NCBI RefSeq assembly: GCF_900103815.1
Contig: NZ_FNHZ01000001.1
Coordinates: 1 to 64,000 of the forward strand
DNA length: 64,000 nt
Origin: Lachnospira pectinoschiza
Lineage (GTDB): Bacteria > Bacillota > Clostridia > Lachnospirales > Lachnospiraceae
Direction: 5' to 3'
In this document: positions 1-7,960 of the stretch, piece by piece
How positions within the stretch are numbered: position 1 is the first letter of the stretch
Layout of the letters: the number at the start of each line of letters is the position of its first letter
Notes under the pieces: model-generated
Seen by the model: the letters and a program-made list of their open reading frames with translations, nothing else
Database searches by the model: none
Told to the model about the DNA's origin: nothing
Made by a program: the position numbers and the translations under genes

Positions 1-101
1 TGTGAGTAGATAGGTATTTATACCATCAAAAGCATACTCGCTGAAGTAGGAATGAAACATAAAGTATATAACTTTTTATAAGTTTTCAGTAACGGGTTAG
101 T

Positions 102-1334
102 ATGTTAGATTTTAATTACTACGTTCGTACTGATGTTAGATTTGGCAAGGGCCAGATTAAGAGCCTAAAGGAATTGGTGGCTAAGTATAATAGACAGGCA
201 CTTGGCCAGTTAGGTGAAATTAAGGAACTAGATAAACCAAACGTACTTTTAGTTTATGGTGGTGGAAGTATCAAGAAGAATGGCATTTATAATGATGCTA
301 TGGAAGCTTTACAGGGCTGCAAGGTTTGCGAACTTAATGGAATCGAACCTAACCCTAAGATTGAGAAGATTAGAGAAGGTGCTAAGCTTTGTAAGGAAAA
401 TGATATCGATATTGTAGTTGCCATCGGTGGCGGTTCAGTTATTGATACCTCTAAGGTAGTGGCAGCAGGTGCTTACTATGACGGAGACCCATGGGATATG
501 GTTCTTGATAGCAATAAAATTGGTAAGGTTTTACCAGTTATTGCAATTCTTACAATTGCCGCAACTGGTTCTGAGTGTAATAAAAATGCAGTCGTTTCCA
601 ATATGGAAACAAATGAGAAGCTTGGTACAAGCTCTAAGGAATTTATACCAAGAGCTGCAATTTGTGACCCAACATATCTTTTCTCACTTCCAGCAATTCA
701 GACAGCAGCTGGTACAGCAGATATTATGTCCCATACCTTCGAGCAGTATTTTAGAAAGGATACAGGCGCTTATCTTACACAGTCTTTCTGTGAGTCAATC
801 TTAAAGACATGTATTAAGTACTGTCCTGTAGCTCTCCAGGAACCAGACAACTACGAGGCTAGAGCTAACTTAATGTGGGCATCAACTACAGCTCTTAATT
901 CACTTATGTCTTGTGGTACAGGTGGAGCTTGGACATGTCACCCTATTGAACATGAGCTCAGTGCGTATTATGATATAACTCATGGTGTAGGCCTTGCCAT
1001 TGTTACACCTAGATGGATGAGATACATTTTAAATAAGGATACTGTACTTAAGTTTGCACAGTACGGTCATAATGTATGGAACATCAGAGGCGAGCTTGAT
1101 AGTATTGACGGCCTTTCAAAGGGCGAGTTAAGCATCATTGCTAATGAGGCCATCGATAGAACAGAGATGTTCTTTAAGGCATGCGGTATTCCAATGACAC
1201 TTACAGAAATCGGAATCGATGATTCTAAGATTGATTTAATGGCAGAGGATACTATTAAGTATAACGATTTATCTAATGCTTTCGTGCCTTTAACAAAAGA
1301 GGATATAAGTAAGATTTTAAGAATGTGTTTATAG
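102..1334 (+). CDS. Iron-containing alcohol dehydrogenase (BDH-like)
   Basis: Group III Fe-dependent alcohol/aldehyde dehydrogenase, probably NAD(P)H-dependent and cytoplasmic. The nucleotide-binding motif IGGGSVIDTSK lies near residue 108. The likely metal ligands are D207 and H211 in GTADIMSH, then H280 and H294 in CHPIEHE...ITHG, so the site looks intact. At 410 aa it is somewhat longer than FucO-type enzymes and closest in style to butanol-dehydrogenase-like proteins. It is 12 bp upstream of a GT2 glycosyltransferase, with a Stealth phosphotransferase next, so a role in making a glycan precursor (an aldehyde or polyol step) is possible but inferred. The ribosome-binding site before the ATG is weak, so upstream co-transcription is likely. 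The substrate cannot be told from sequence. Confidence 0.88.
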   Translation: MLDFNYYVRTDVRFGKGQIKSLKELVAKYNRQALGQLGEIKELDKPNVLLVYGGGSIKKNGIYNDAMEALQGCKVCELNGIEPNPKIEKIREGAKLCKENDIDIVVAIGGGSVIDTSKVVAAGAYYDGDPWDMVLDSNKIGKVLPVIAILTIAATGSECNKNAVVSNMETNEKLGTSSKEFIPRAAICDPTYLFSLPAIQTAAGTADIMSHTFEQYFRKDTGAYLTQSFCESILKTCIKYCPVALQEPDNYEARANLMWASTTALNSLMSCGTGGAWTCHPIEHELSAYYDITHGVGLAIVTPRWMRYILNKDTVLKFAQYGHNVWNIRGELDSIDGLSKGELSIIANEAIDRTEMFFKACGIPMTLTEIGIDDSKIDLMAEDTIKYNDLSNAFVPLTKEDISKILRMCL

Positions 1335-1346
1335 TAAGAGGTAAAA

Positions 1347-2285
1347 ATGGAAAAAGAAACTATATCAGTAATAGTGCCAGTTTATAATGTTGCAGATTAT
1401 TTAGAGGAGTGCGTGATTAGCATTATAAATCAGACCTATAAGAATTTAGAGATAATACTAGTTGATGATGGTTCAACTGATAATAGTTCTAAAATATGTG
1501 ATGATTTTAGTAAGAAAGATACTAGAATAAAAGTAATTCATAAAGAAAATGGCGGAATAGGTAAGGCAAGAAATGCAGGAGTAGAAGTAGCAACAGGAGA
1601 ATATTTTGCTTTTATTGATAGTGATGATTGTATAAAAGAGACATTTATTGAAGAACTATATAAGCTACTAAAAGAAACAGACTCAGATATTGCTGGTTGT
1701 CGTTTCTATAGAAATGTACCAGGAACAACTAATTTTGTTTATCCTAAAGAAGCTACTGAATACAACTTTGTAACTGATTCTTGGGGAATAATGAAGAGGC
1801 TTTATAATGACATGGGTGTCTTTTGTGTTGTATGGAATAAATTGTATAAAAAAGACATTATAAAAAAGCATCCATTTACGGATATAAAAATAGCAGAAGA
1901 TGCATATATAATGCGTGAATATATGTTTGAAGCCAAGAAAATAGCCTGGACTAGTAAAGCTCTTTATATGTATAGAGATAGACCAGGAAGCATAATGACT
2001 TCTAAGAGAAATTTTAGTATAGAAGAACAGGAACAAAGAATGTTCTGGCTAGAGAAGCATATTGCCTATTATAAAGCTAATAAGATTGATGAATTACAAG
2101 CACTAGCGGAGAAAGTTTACCTTTTCAATATACATGAAGTTTGGTCAGATTTAGATAAGGGTGCTAAGAAATTTTATAAGGGCAAGTGTTTTGAAAAAAT
2201 GCGACATATGCTTAAGTCAAAAGGTAACCCAATAAAATCTAAAATTAAATATACAATATTTGCAATAAAACTTGCTTTAGCTTAA
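1347..2285 (+). CDS. Family 2 glycosyltransferase
   Basis: A 312-aa GT-A fold transferase that moves a sugar from a nucleotide donor to a growing glycan at the cytoplasmic membrane face. The N-terminus ISVIVPVYNVADYLEECV, the VDDGSTDNS segment (about residue 40) and FIDSDD (DXD-like metal site, about residue 92) are typical of GT2 enzymes of the EpsJ/CpsI type. No transmembrane segment is evident. It sits 12 bp after the Fe-alcohol dehydrogenase and 70 bp before the Stealth gene, apparently one polysaccharide operon. Codon use is more A-rich than in neighbouring housekeeping genes, as is common in surface-glycan loci. Donor and acceptor are unknown. Confidence 0.9.
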   Translation: MEKETISVIVPVYNVADYLEECVISIINQTYKNLEIILVDDGSTDNSSKICDDFSKKDTRIKVIHKENGGIGKARNAGVEVATGEYFAFIDSDDCIKETFIEELYKLLKETDSDIAGCRFYRNVPGTTNFVYPKEATEYNFVTDSWGIMKRLYNDMGVFCVVWNKLYKKDIIKKHPFTDIKIAEDAYIMREYMFEAKKIAWTSKALYMYRDRPGSIMTSKRNFSIEEQEQRMFWLEKHIAYYKANKIDELQALAEKVYLFNIHEVWSDLDKGAKKFYKGKCFEKMRHMLKSKGNPIKSKIKYTIFAIKLALA

Positions 2286-2355
2286 AATAAGCGCAGTACG
2301 TGGATTTTAAAGCTCCACTTTATAACAATGGACATTTTAAGAAGGCTAGAAAATT

Positions 2356-3381
2356 ATGGAAAACAAAAAAATTGATGCAGTAGTATTATGGGTTGACGGT
2401 GCAGATAAGGAATGGCAAAAGGAAAGAAGCCAGTATAAACTCTCGGATAAAGACAAACAGATAAATCCATCTTCTTGTTTTAGAGATTATGATTTATTAG
2501 AATTCTTCTTTAGAGGAATCGAAAAGAATATGCCCTGGATTAATAAGGTATTTTTTATTACTTGGGGACATTTGCCAAAGTTTCTTAACACTAAGAATGA
2601 GAGACTTAGAATCGTTAATCACAGGGACTTTATTCCAGAGGAATATTTGCCCACCTATAATTCCAACGTTATTGAGCTAAACCTACATAGGATTAAGGAC
2701 TTATCAGAGAATTTCGTGCTCTTTAACGATGACATGTATGTTATTGATGAGATTAAGGAAGAGATGTTTTTTAAAAACGATAAGGTTTGTGACAGTCTCT
2801 TTTCAAGAACCATGGTAAATTACGTCTACGGACATCAGATTTACTATACCGTCTTTAATAACATGAGCTTAATTAATAAGCACTTTTACGGCCACAAGCC
2901 ATTTTCAAAATGGATAAATCCTAATTATCCATTAAAGGAGAATATAACGAATGCGGTTAATAGACTAACTAAGAGATATTCAAGTTTTGAGAATCAGCAC
3001 TTAGCTTTGGCCCATAAAAAGTCTACTTTTGAAGAGATTTGGGAAAAGGAAGGCGAGCTTCTTGATAAAATGTGTCACAACAGGTTTAGAACTGCTTATG
3101 ACTTTAGTCATTGGATGATGCGTTATTGGAGATTTGCCAAGGGTGATTTTAATCCTATTAATGTGGGAGAGCTTGGCTTTTACACAGATGTTAACTGGGA
3201 TATTGATACTTTAGTGGATATTGTTGTAAATAAGAAAGAGAAGATTTTCCTTCTTAATGATTCCTCTGAGGAGAGCGAAGAAGATTTTCTTATTCATAGA
3301 CAAAAAATTTATGAGGCATTTGAGAAAGTATTGCCAGAAAAGTCCTCTTTTGAGCTAGATGAAAAGTCAGAGGTTGCCTAG
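2356..3381 (+). CDS. Stealth family capsular polysaccharide phosphotransferase
   Basis: A 341-aa Stealth protein. Members transfer hexose-1-phosphate to sugars in capsule or exopolysaccharide and are related to GlcNAc-1-phosphotransferase. The conserved regions occur in order: CR1 DAVVLWVDGAD (residues 8-18), CR2 running from SCFRDYDLLEFF through LRIVNHRDFIPEEYLP and the FNDDMYV motif (about residue 126), then CR3 around residues 200-225 (FENQHLALAHK) and a CR4-like end. The Asp pair in FNDDM probably binds metal. It closes the glycan cluster that enters the window from the left. The following spacer carries the ileS promoter and T-box. Family assignment is strong; substrate is unknown. Confidence 0.9.
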   Translation: MENKKIDAVVLWVDGADKEWQKERSQYKLSDKDKQINPSSCFRDYDLLEFFFRGIEKNMPWINKVFFITWGHLPKFLNTKNERLRIVNHRDFIPEEYLPTYNSNVIELNLHRIKDLSENFVLFNDDMYVIDEIKEEMFFKNDKVCDSLFSRTMVNYVYGHQIYYTVFNNMSLINKHFYGHKPFSKWINPNYPLKENITNAVNRLTKRYSSFENQHLALAHKKSTFEEIWEKEGELLDKMCHNRFRTAYDFSHWMMRYWRFAKGDFNPINVGELGFYTDVNWDIDTLVDIVVNKKEKIFLLNDSSEESEEDFLIHRQKIYEAFEKVLPEKSSFELDEKSEVA

Positions 3382-3441
3382 TGAGAGTGTACTAGATTTT
3401 ATTATATTTTTGCCTCGAATTTTTAATAACAAAAAGTCGTC

Positions 3442-3470
3442 TTGACTTTTTTATATATTTTAACTACAAT
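3442..3470 (+). promoter_or_regulatory. Promoter of the ileS T-box leader
   Basis: A -35 TTGACT (3442-3447), a 17-bp spacer and a -10 TACAAT (3465-3470) give a good sigma-A promoter. Expected initiation near 3477 is just upstream of the T-box stem I. Confidence 0.7.
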
Positions 3471-3483
3471 TAATTAAAATGCG

Positions 3484-3732
3484 TAGACGAAGACAGTAGA
3501 TTTTGTTTGAAGCTAAGAGCGAGCCGGGTTGGTGTGAGCCGGTACTAGTAGAACTTAATTGAACATCACTTCCGAGCAGCCAAGCAGAAATAAGAATTTC
3601 TTAGAGTAAGCAAGGACGGTAATCCCATCGTTAAGAGAAATCTAGGGACGCATATGCTGGTATGTCGTAATTGGTTAGTAATGAGTGAATTTTCGCCCCA
3701 TTGCCGTTTACGGCAGTGGGGCTTTTGTTGTA
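3484..3732 (+). promoter_or_regulatory. T-box riboswitch of ileS (Ile specifier ATC)
   Basis: A tRNA-sensing leader. Stem I features are visible: GACGAAGACAGTAG at the start, GAGCGAGCCGGGTTGGTG in the middle, and the specifier loop GAACATCACTTCCGAG, in which ATC (3565-3567) is an isoleucine codon. The leader ends in an intrinsic terminator: arms 3695-3706 and 3711-3722 with loop TTTA, followed by TTTTGTTG. The antiterminator bulge position reads TTGGTTAGTAATG; TGGT (3672-3675) can pair with the ACCA end of tRNA-Ile, but the usual GGTGGTACCGCG consensus is not kept. When uncharged tRNA-Ile binds, transcription of ileS would continue. Specifier and gene product agree. Confidence 0.85.
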
Positions 3733-3757
3733 ATAAAGCAAAGAAAGGAAGAGAATT

Positions 3758-6700
3758 ATGGTTTACGAGAAAGTATCATCAGATATGAATTTCGTCGCAA
3801 GAGAAAAAGAAGTTGAGAAATTCTGGAAGGACAATAACATTTTCCAAAAGAGTATTGATAGCCGTAAGGAAGGAGAAACATACACATTCTATGATGGACC
3901 TCCTACAGCTAATGGTAAGCCACATATTGGACATGTGCTTACAAGAGTAATTAAGGATATGATTCCAAGATATAGAACAATGAAGGGCTATCAGGTTCCA
4001 CGTAAGGCTGGTTGGGATACACATGGTCTTCCTGTAGAGCTTGAAGTTGAGAAGATGCTTGGTCTTGATGGCAAGGAACAGATCGAAGAATACGGTCTTG
4101 AGCCATTTATTAAGCATTGTAAGGATTCAGTTTGGAAGTACAAGGGTATGTGGGAAGATTTCTCATCTACTGTAGGTTTCTGGGCTGATATGGATAATCC
4201 ATATGTAACATACGATGATGATTTCATCGAGTCAGAATGGTGGGCTCTTAAGACAATCTGGGAAAAGGGCTTATTATACAAGGGCTTTAAGATTGTTCCT
4301 TACTGTCCTAGATGTGGTACACCTCTTTCATCACACGAGGTTGCCCAAGGTTATAAGACAGTTAAAGAGCGTTCAGCAGTTGTAAGATTTAAGTGCGTTG
4401 GTGAAGATGCTTACTTCCTTGCATGGACAACAACACCTTGGACACTTCCAAGTAACGTAGCTTTATGTGTTAACCCAGATGAGGTTTACGTTAAGGTAAG
4501 AACAGCTGAAGATAAGGTTTATTATATGGCTAAGGCTTTACTTGATTCAGTTCTTTCTGGTTTATCAGTTAAGGAAGGAAAGACAGTAAAGGGCGAAGCA
4601 CTTGAGAAGAATGAGAAGGGTAACTTTGTAGCAAAGGGTTCAGGCGAAGGCTTTGACTACGAGATCCTTGAAGAATATAAGGGTAGTGACCTTGAACATA
4701 AGGAATATGAGCCATTATTTGCTTGTGCTGGCGAATTAGCTGCTAAGCAGAATAAGAAGGGCTTCTTTGTTACATGTGATTCATATGTAACAATGTCAGA
4801 TGGTACAGGTATTGTACATATCGCTCCTGCATTCGGTGAAGACGATGCTAAGGTTGGTCGTAAGTATGACCTTCCATTCGTACAGTTCGTTGATGGTAAG
4901 GGTGAATTAACAAAGGAAACTCCATATGCTGGTACATTTGTTAAGAAGGCTGATCCATTAGTACTTAAGGACTTAGATGCTGAAGGTAAGTTATTTGACG
5001 CACCTAAGTTTGAGCATGAATATCCACACTGCTGGAGATGTGATACACCACTTATCTACTATGCTAGAGAAAGCTGGTTTGTAAAGATGTCTGATCCTGA
5101 AGTTAAGGCTAACTTAATTGCTAACAACAAGACAATCAACTGGATCCCTGAGACAATCGGTTCAGGTAGATTTGGTGCTTGGCTTGAAAATGTACAGGAT
5201 TGGGGTATTTCACGTAACAGATATTGGGGTACACCACTTCCAGTTTGGGAGACAGAAGATGGTACAGAAAGAATCTGTATTGGCAGCAGAGAAGAACTTG
5301 CTAAACTTTCTGGTAACCCAGAGGATGCTAAGGTTGAACTTCATAGACCATATATCGATCAGGTTGTTATTAAGTCACCTAAGACTGGTAAAGAGATGCA
5401 CAGAGTCCCAGAAGTTATTGACTGCTGGTTTGATTCAGGTTCAATGCCATTTGCACAGCATCACTATCCATTTGAGAATAAGGACTTATTTGAGAAGCAG
5501 TTCCCAGCTAAGTTCATTTCAGAAGCTGTAGATCAGACAAGAGGTTGGTTCTATTCACTTCTTGCTATTTCAACACTTCTCTTTAACAAGGCACCATACG
5601 AGAACGTAATCGTACTTGGTCACGTTCAGGATGCTGATGGACAGAAGATGAGTAAGTCAAAGGGTAACGCAGTTGATCCTTTCGATGCATTACAGAAACA
5701 CGGCGCTGATGCTATTAGATGGTATTTCTATGAGAACTCAGCACCATGGATTCCTAATAGATTTAAGGATGAATGGGTTTCAGAAGGCCAGAGAAAGTTC
5801 ATGGGTACATTCTGGAATACATATGCATTCTTCGTACTTTACGCTAACATCGATAACTTCGATGCTACAAAGTACACACTTGATTATGATAAGTTATCAG
5901 TAATGGATAAGTGGGTATTATCAAAGCTTAACTCACTTGTAACATTAGTTGATGAGAACTTAGCTAACTACAAGATTACAGAAACAGCTAGAGCCTTAGA
6001 AGACTTCGTTGATGAGTTATCTAACTGGTATGTAAGACGTAGCCGTGAGAGATTCTGGGCTAAGGGTATGGAGCAGGATAAGATTAATGCTTATATGACT
6101 CTTTATACAACACTTGTAACACTTGCTAAGATTTCAGCACCTATGGTTCCATTCATGACAGAGAACATCTATCAGAACTTAGTAAGAAGCATTGATAAGA
6201 CAGCTCCAGAGTCAATTCACCTTTGCGACTTCCCAGTAGCTAATGAGAAGTTTGTAGATAAGAAGCTTGAAGAGACAATGGAAGACGTACTTGATGCAGT
6301 AGTTATTGGTCGTGCTTGCCGTAACACAACTAATATCAAGAACCGTCAGCCAATTGGCAAGATGTTTATCAAGGCAGATTGGAAGTTAGATGATTTCTAT
6401 ACAGCAATCATTGCAGATGAGTTAAATGTTAAGACTGTAGAATACAAGGATGATGTAAGAGACTTTACAAGTTATTCATTTAAGCCACAGCTTAAGACAC
6501 TTGGACCAAAGTATGGTAAGATTCTTAACGGCATCAGAACTGCTCTTACAGAACTTGATGGCAATAAGGCTATGGACGAACTTAACAGCACTGGAGTATT
6601 AAAGCTTACAGTTGCAGATCAGGAAATTGATCTTGCTAAGGAAGACCTTCTTATTGAGATGACTCAGATGGAAGGCTATGTAGCTAACTCTGATAAGGGC

Positions 6701-6994
6701 GTTACAGTAGTACTTGATACAAACCTTACAGAAGAATTATTAGAGGAAGGCTTCGTACGTGAAGTAATCTCTAAGGTTCAGACAATGCGTAAGGATGCTG
6801 GATTTGAAGTTATGGATAAGATTACACTTTACATTTCAGGTAATGATAAGGTAGCAGCTCTTGTAACTAAGAATGCAGATCAGGTTAAGGGCGTTTGCTT
6901 AGTAGAAGAAATTAAGACAGATTGTCTTGCTGGTTCAACAAAGGACTGGGATATCAACGGAGAAAAGGTTAGCCTTGGCGTTGAAAGAAGATAA
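3758..6994 (+). CDS. ileS: Isoleucine--tRNA ligase, type 2 (eukaryote-like)
   Basis: Charges tRNA-Ile in the cytosol. At 1078 aa it is longer than classical bacterial IleRS (about 930) and fits the type 2 form. The HIGH signature is PHIGH (residues 55-59) within PPTANGKPHIGHVLTR, and the second signature is KMSKS (630-634) in DGQKMSKSKGN. The editing domain lies between the two signatures (Trp-rich TTTPW motif about residue 227). The anticodon-binding domain starts near residue 690. The HVLTR context is the one known from mupirocin-insensitive IleRS2, so natural insensitivity is possible; that is inference. The gene is single, controlled by the upstream T-box, and ends at a shared bidirectional terminator. 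RBS AAAGGAAGAG precedes the ATG. Confidence 0.97.
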   Translation: MVYEKVSSDMNFVAREKEVEKFWKDNNIFQKSIDSRKEGETYTFYDGPPTANGKPHIGHVLTRVIKDMIPRYRTMKGYQVPRKAGWDTHGLPVELEVEKMLGLDGKEQIEEYGLEPFIKHCKDSVWKYKGMWEDFSSTVGFWADMDNPYVTYDDDFIESEWWALKTIWEKGLLYKGFKIVPYCPRCGTPLSSHEVAQGYKTVKERSAVVRFKCVGEDAYFLAWTTTPWTLPSNVALCVNPDEVYVKVRTAEDKVYYMAKALLDSVLSGLSVKEGKTVKGEALEKNEKGNFVAKGSGEGFDYEILEEYKGSDLEHKEYEPLFACAGELAAKQNKKGFFVTCDSYVTMSDGTGIVHIAPAFGEDDAKVGRKYDLPFVQFVDGKGELTKETPYAGTFVKKADPLVLKDLDAEGKLFDAPKFEHEYPHCWRCDTPLIYYARESWFVKMSDPEVKANLIANNKTINWIPETIGSGRFGAWLENVQDWGISRNRYWGTPLPVWETEDGTERICIGSREELAKLSGNPEDAKVELHRPYIDQVVIKSPKTGKEMHRVPEVIDCWFDSGSMPFAQHHYPFENKDLFEKQFPAKFISEAVDQTRGWFYSLLAISTLLFNKAPYENVIVLGHVQDADGQKMSKSKGNAVDPFDALQKHGADAIRWYFYENSAPWIPNRFKDEWVSEGQRKFMGTFWNTYAFFVLYANIDNFDATKYTLDYDKLSVMDKWVLSKLNSLVTLVDENLANYKITETARALEDFVDELSNWYVRRSRERFWAKGMEQDKINAYMTLYTTLVTLAKISAPMVPFMTENIYQNLVRSIDKTAPESIHLCDFPVANEKFVDKKLEETMEDVLDAVVIGRACRNTTNIKNRQPIGKMFIKADWKLDDFYTAIIADELNVKTVEYKDDVRDFTSYSFKPQLKTLGPKYGKILNGIRTALTELDGNKAMDELNSTGVLKLTVADQEIDLAKEDLLIEMTQMEGYVANSDKGVTVVLDTNLTEELLEEGFVREVISKVQTMRKDAGFEVMDKITLYISGNDKVAALVTKNADQVKGVCLVEEIKTDCLAGSTKDWDINGEKVSLGVERR

Positions 6995-7054
6995 AAGCTA
7001 AGTTGTCTATAGAATATTGACTAAATTTAGATATGACTAAATTTTGACATAATA

Positions 7055-7094
7055 AAATCGGGAAATGAAATATTTCATTTCCCGATTTCTTTTT
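7055..7094. terminator. Bidirectional terminator, ileS / antiterminator gene
   Basis: A 16-bp perfect inverted repeat (arms 7055-7070 and 7073-7088) followed on the + strand by a run of T and flanked on the - strand by A/T. It lies between converging ileS and the BglG-type gene. Confidence 0.85.
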
Positions 7095-7106
7095 TTAAAA
7101 ATTTAA

Positions 7107-7946
7107 TTAGCTATCTTGCTCTATATCAGTCTTTACTCTTTCAATATGCATTGCAAGATAACCTATTTCGATATCATCTAGTTTAGTACCAAGGCTATTT
7201 CCTAATTCTTCGCAAACTGTAGCAGCTATGCCAAAGGATTGTGGGAAAGTATTGAGAATGTAGTCATTCATGTTAAGCTTAAGAGGCTCATTGTGTTGAA
7301 CTCTTGCTACCATATATCTAATGTGATTCATTAGACGGTTATAGGATAGGGAGTCAACACGAATGGTGGTCTTAGTAACATTTTCAATCATTGTGACACA
7401 TTCTCTAACAGCTCTTGCAATTTCCATTGACTGAGAAATCATATCGTTTGAAATGGCTGAATGTACATGAAGTGCAACATAGCCGATTTCATCATCACTA
7501 ATTTCAATATTAAATTGTTCCTTTAAAAGTGGGCGAATTGTTTCTGCAATCTTATACTCACTGTGGAATAAGATTTTAATATCATCTATAAGTGGATTAG
7601 AGATTTCCTCGCCCTTTTCTATTCTTTTAACAGCAAACTCTAAATGGTCTGCCATAGGAAAGATAATGTTATGATCAACATTATCAAATTTCTCATCTGC
7701 AACACAAAGAACTTTATCGGCCATTTCTATGTAGATAGGAGATACATTTTTAACGAACTCCTTTATATTGCCTCGTTCTGTAGTCTCTGATAGAGAAAAT
7801 ATTCTTTCTTCCGAGCTGATGGCAATTTCTTGGGTTGGCTTCTTACCGAAGCCAATCCCTTTGCCAAGAATCAAATATTCATTTAATTCATCTGTGTTAA
7901 CGGCAATTACCGTATTATGATTTAATACTTTCTTTACCTTGTACAT
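7107..7946 (-). CDS. BglG/LicT-family transcriptional antiterminator
   Basis: A 279-aa RNA-binding antiterminator of PTS operons. The N-terminal co-antiterminator domain (residues 1-55, MYKVKKVLNHNTVIAV...GKGIGFGKK) binds RAT hairpins. Two PTS regulation domains follow, PRD1 about 65-170 (HLEFAVKR) and PRD2 about 171-279 (conserved His in LMNHIRYMVAR and YLAMHIERV); their histidines are phosphorylated by HPr or EII to set activity. It lies 14 bp downstream of the EIICBA gene in the same operon, whose leader holds a RAT and terminator, so it most likely autoregulates this operon. Closest in role to GlcT/LicT; the exact sugar is inferred from the transporter. Its RBS is weak, suggesting translational coupling. 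Confidence 0.92.
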   Translation of the reverse strand: MYKVKKVLNHNTVIAVNTDELNEYLILGKGIGFGKKPTQEIAISSEERIFSLSETTERGNIKEFVKNVSPIYIEMADKVLCVADEKFDNVDHNIIFPMADHLEFAVKRIEKGEEISNPLIDDIKILFHSEYKIAETIRPLLKEQFNIEISDDEIGYVALHVHSAISNDMISQSMEIARAVRECVTMIENVTKTTIRVDSLSYNRLMNHIRYMVARVQHNEPLKLNMNDYILNTFPQSFGIAATVCEELGNSLGTKLDDIEIGYLAMHIERVKTDIEQDS

Positions 7947-7960
7947 ATCCGTATTTGTTC

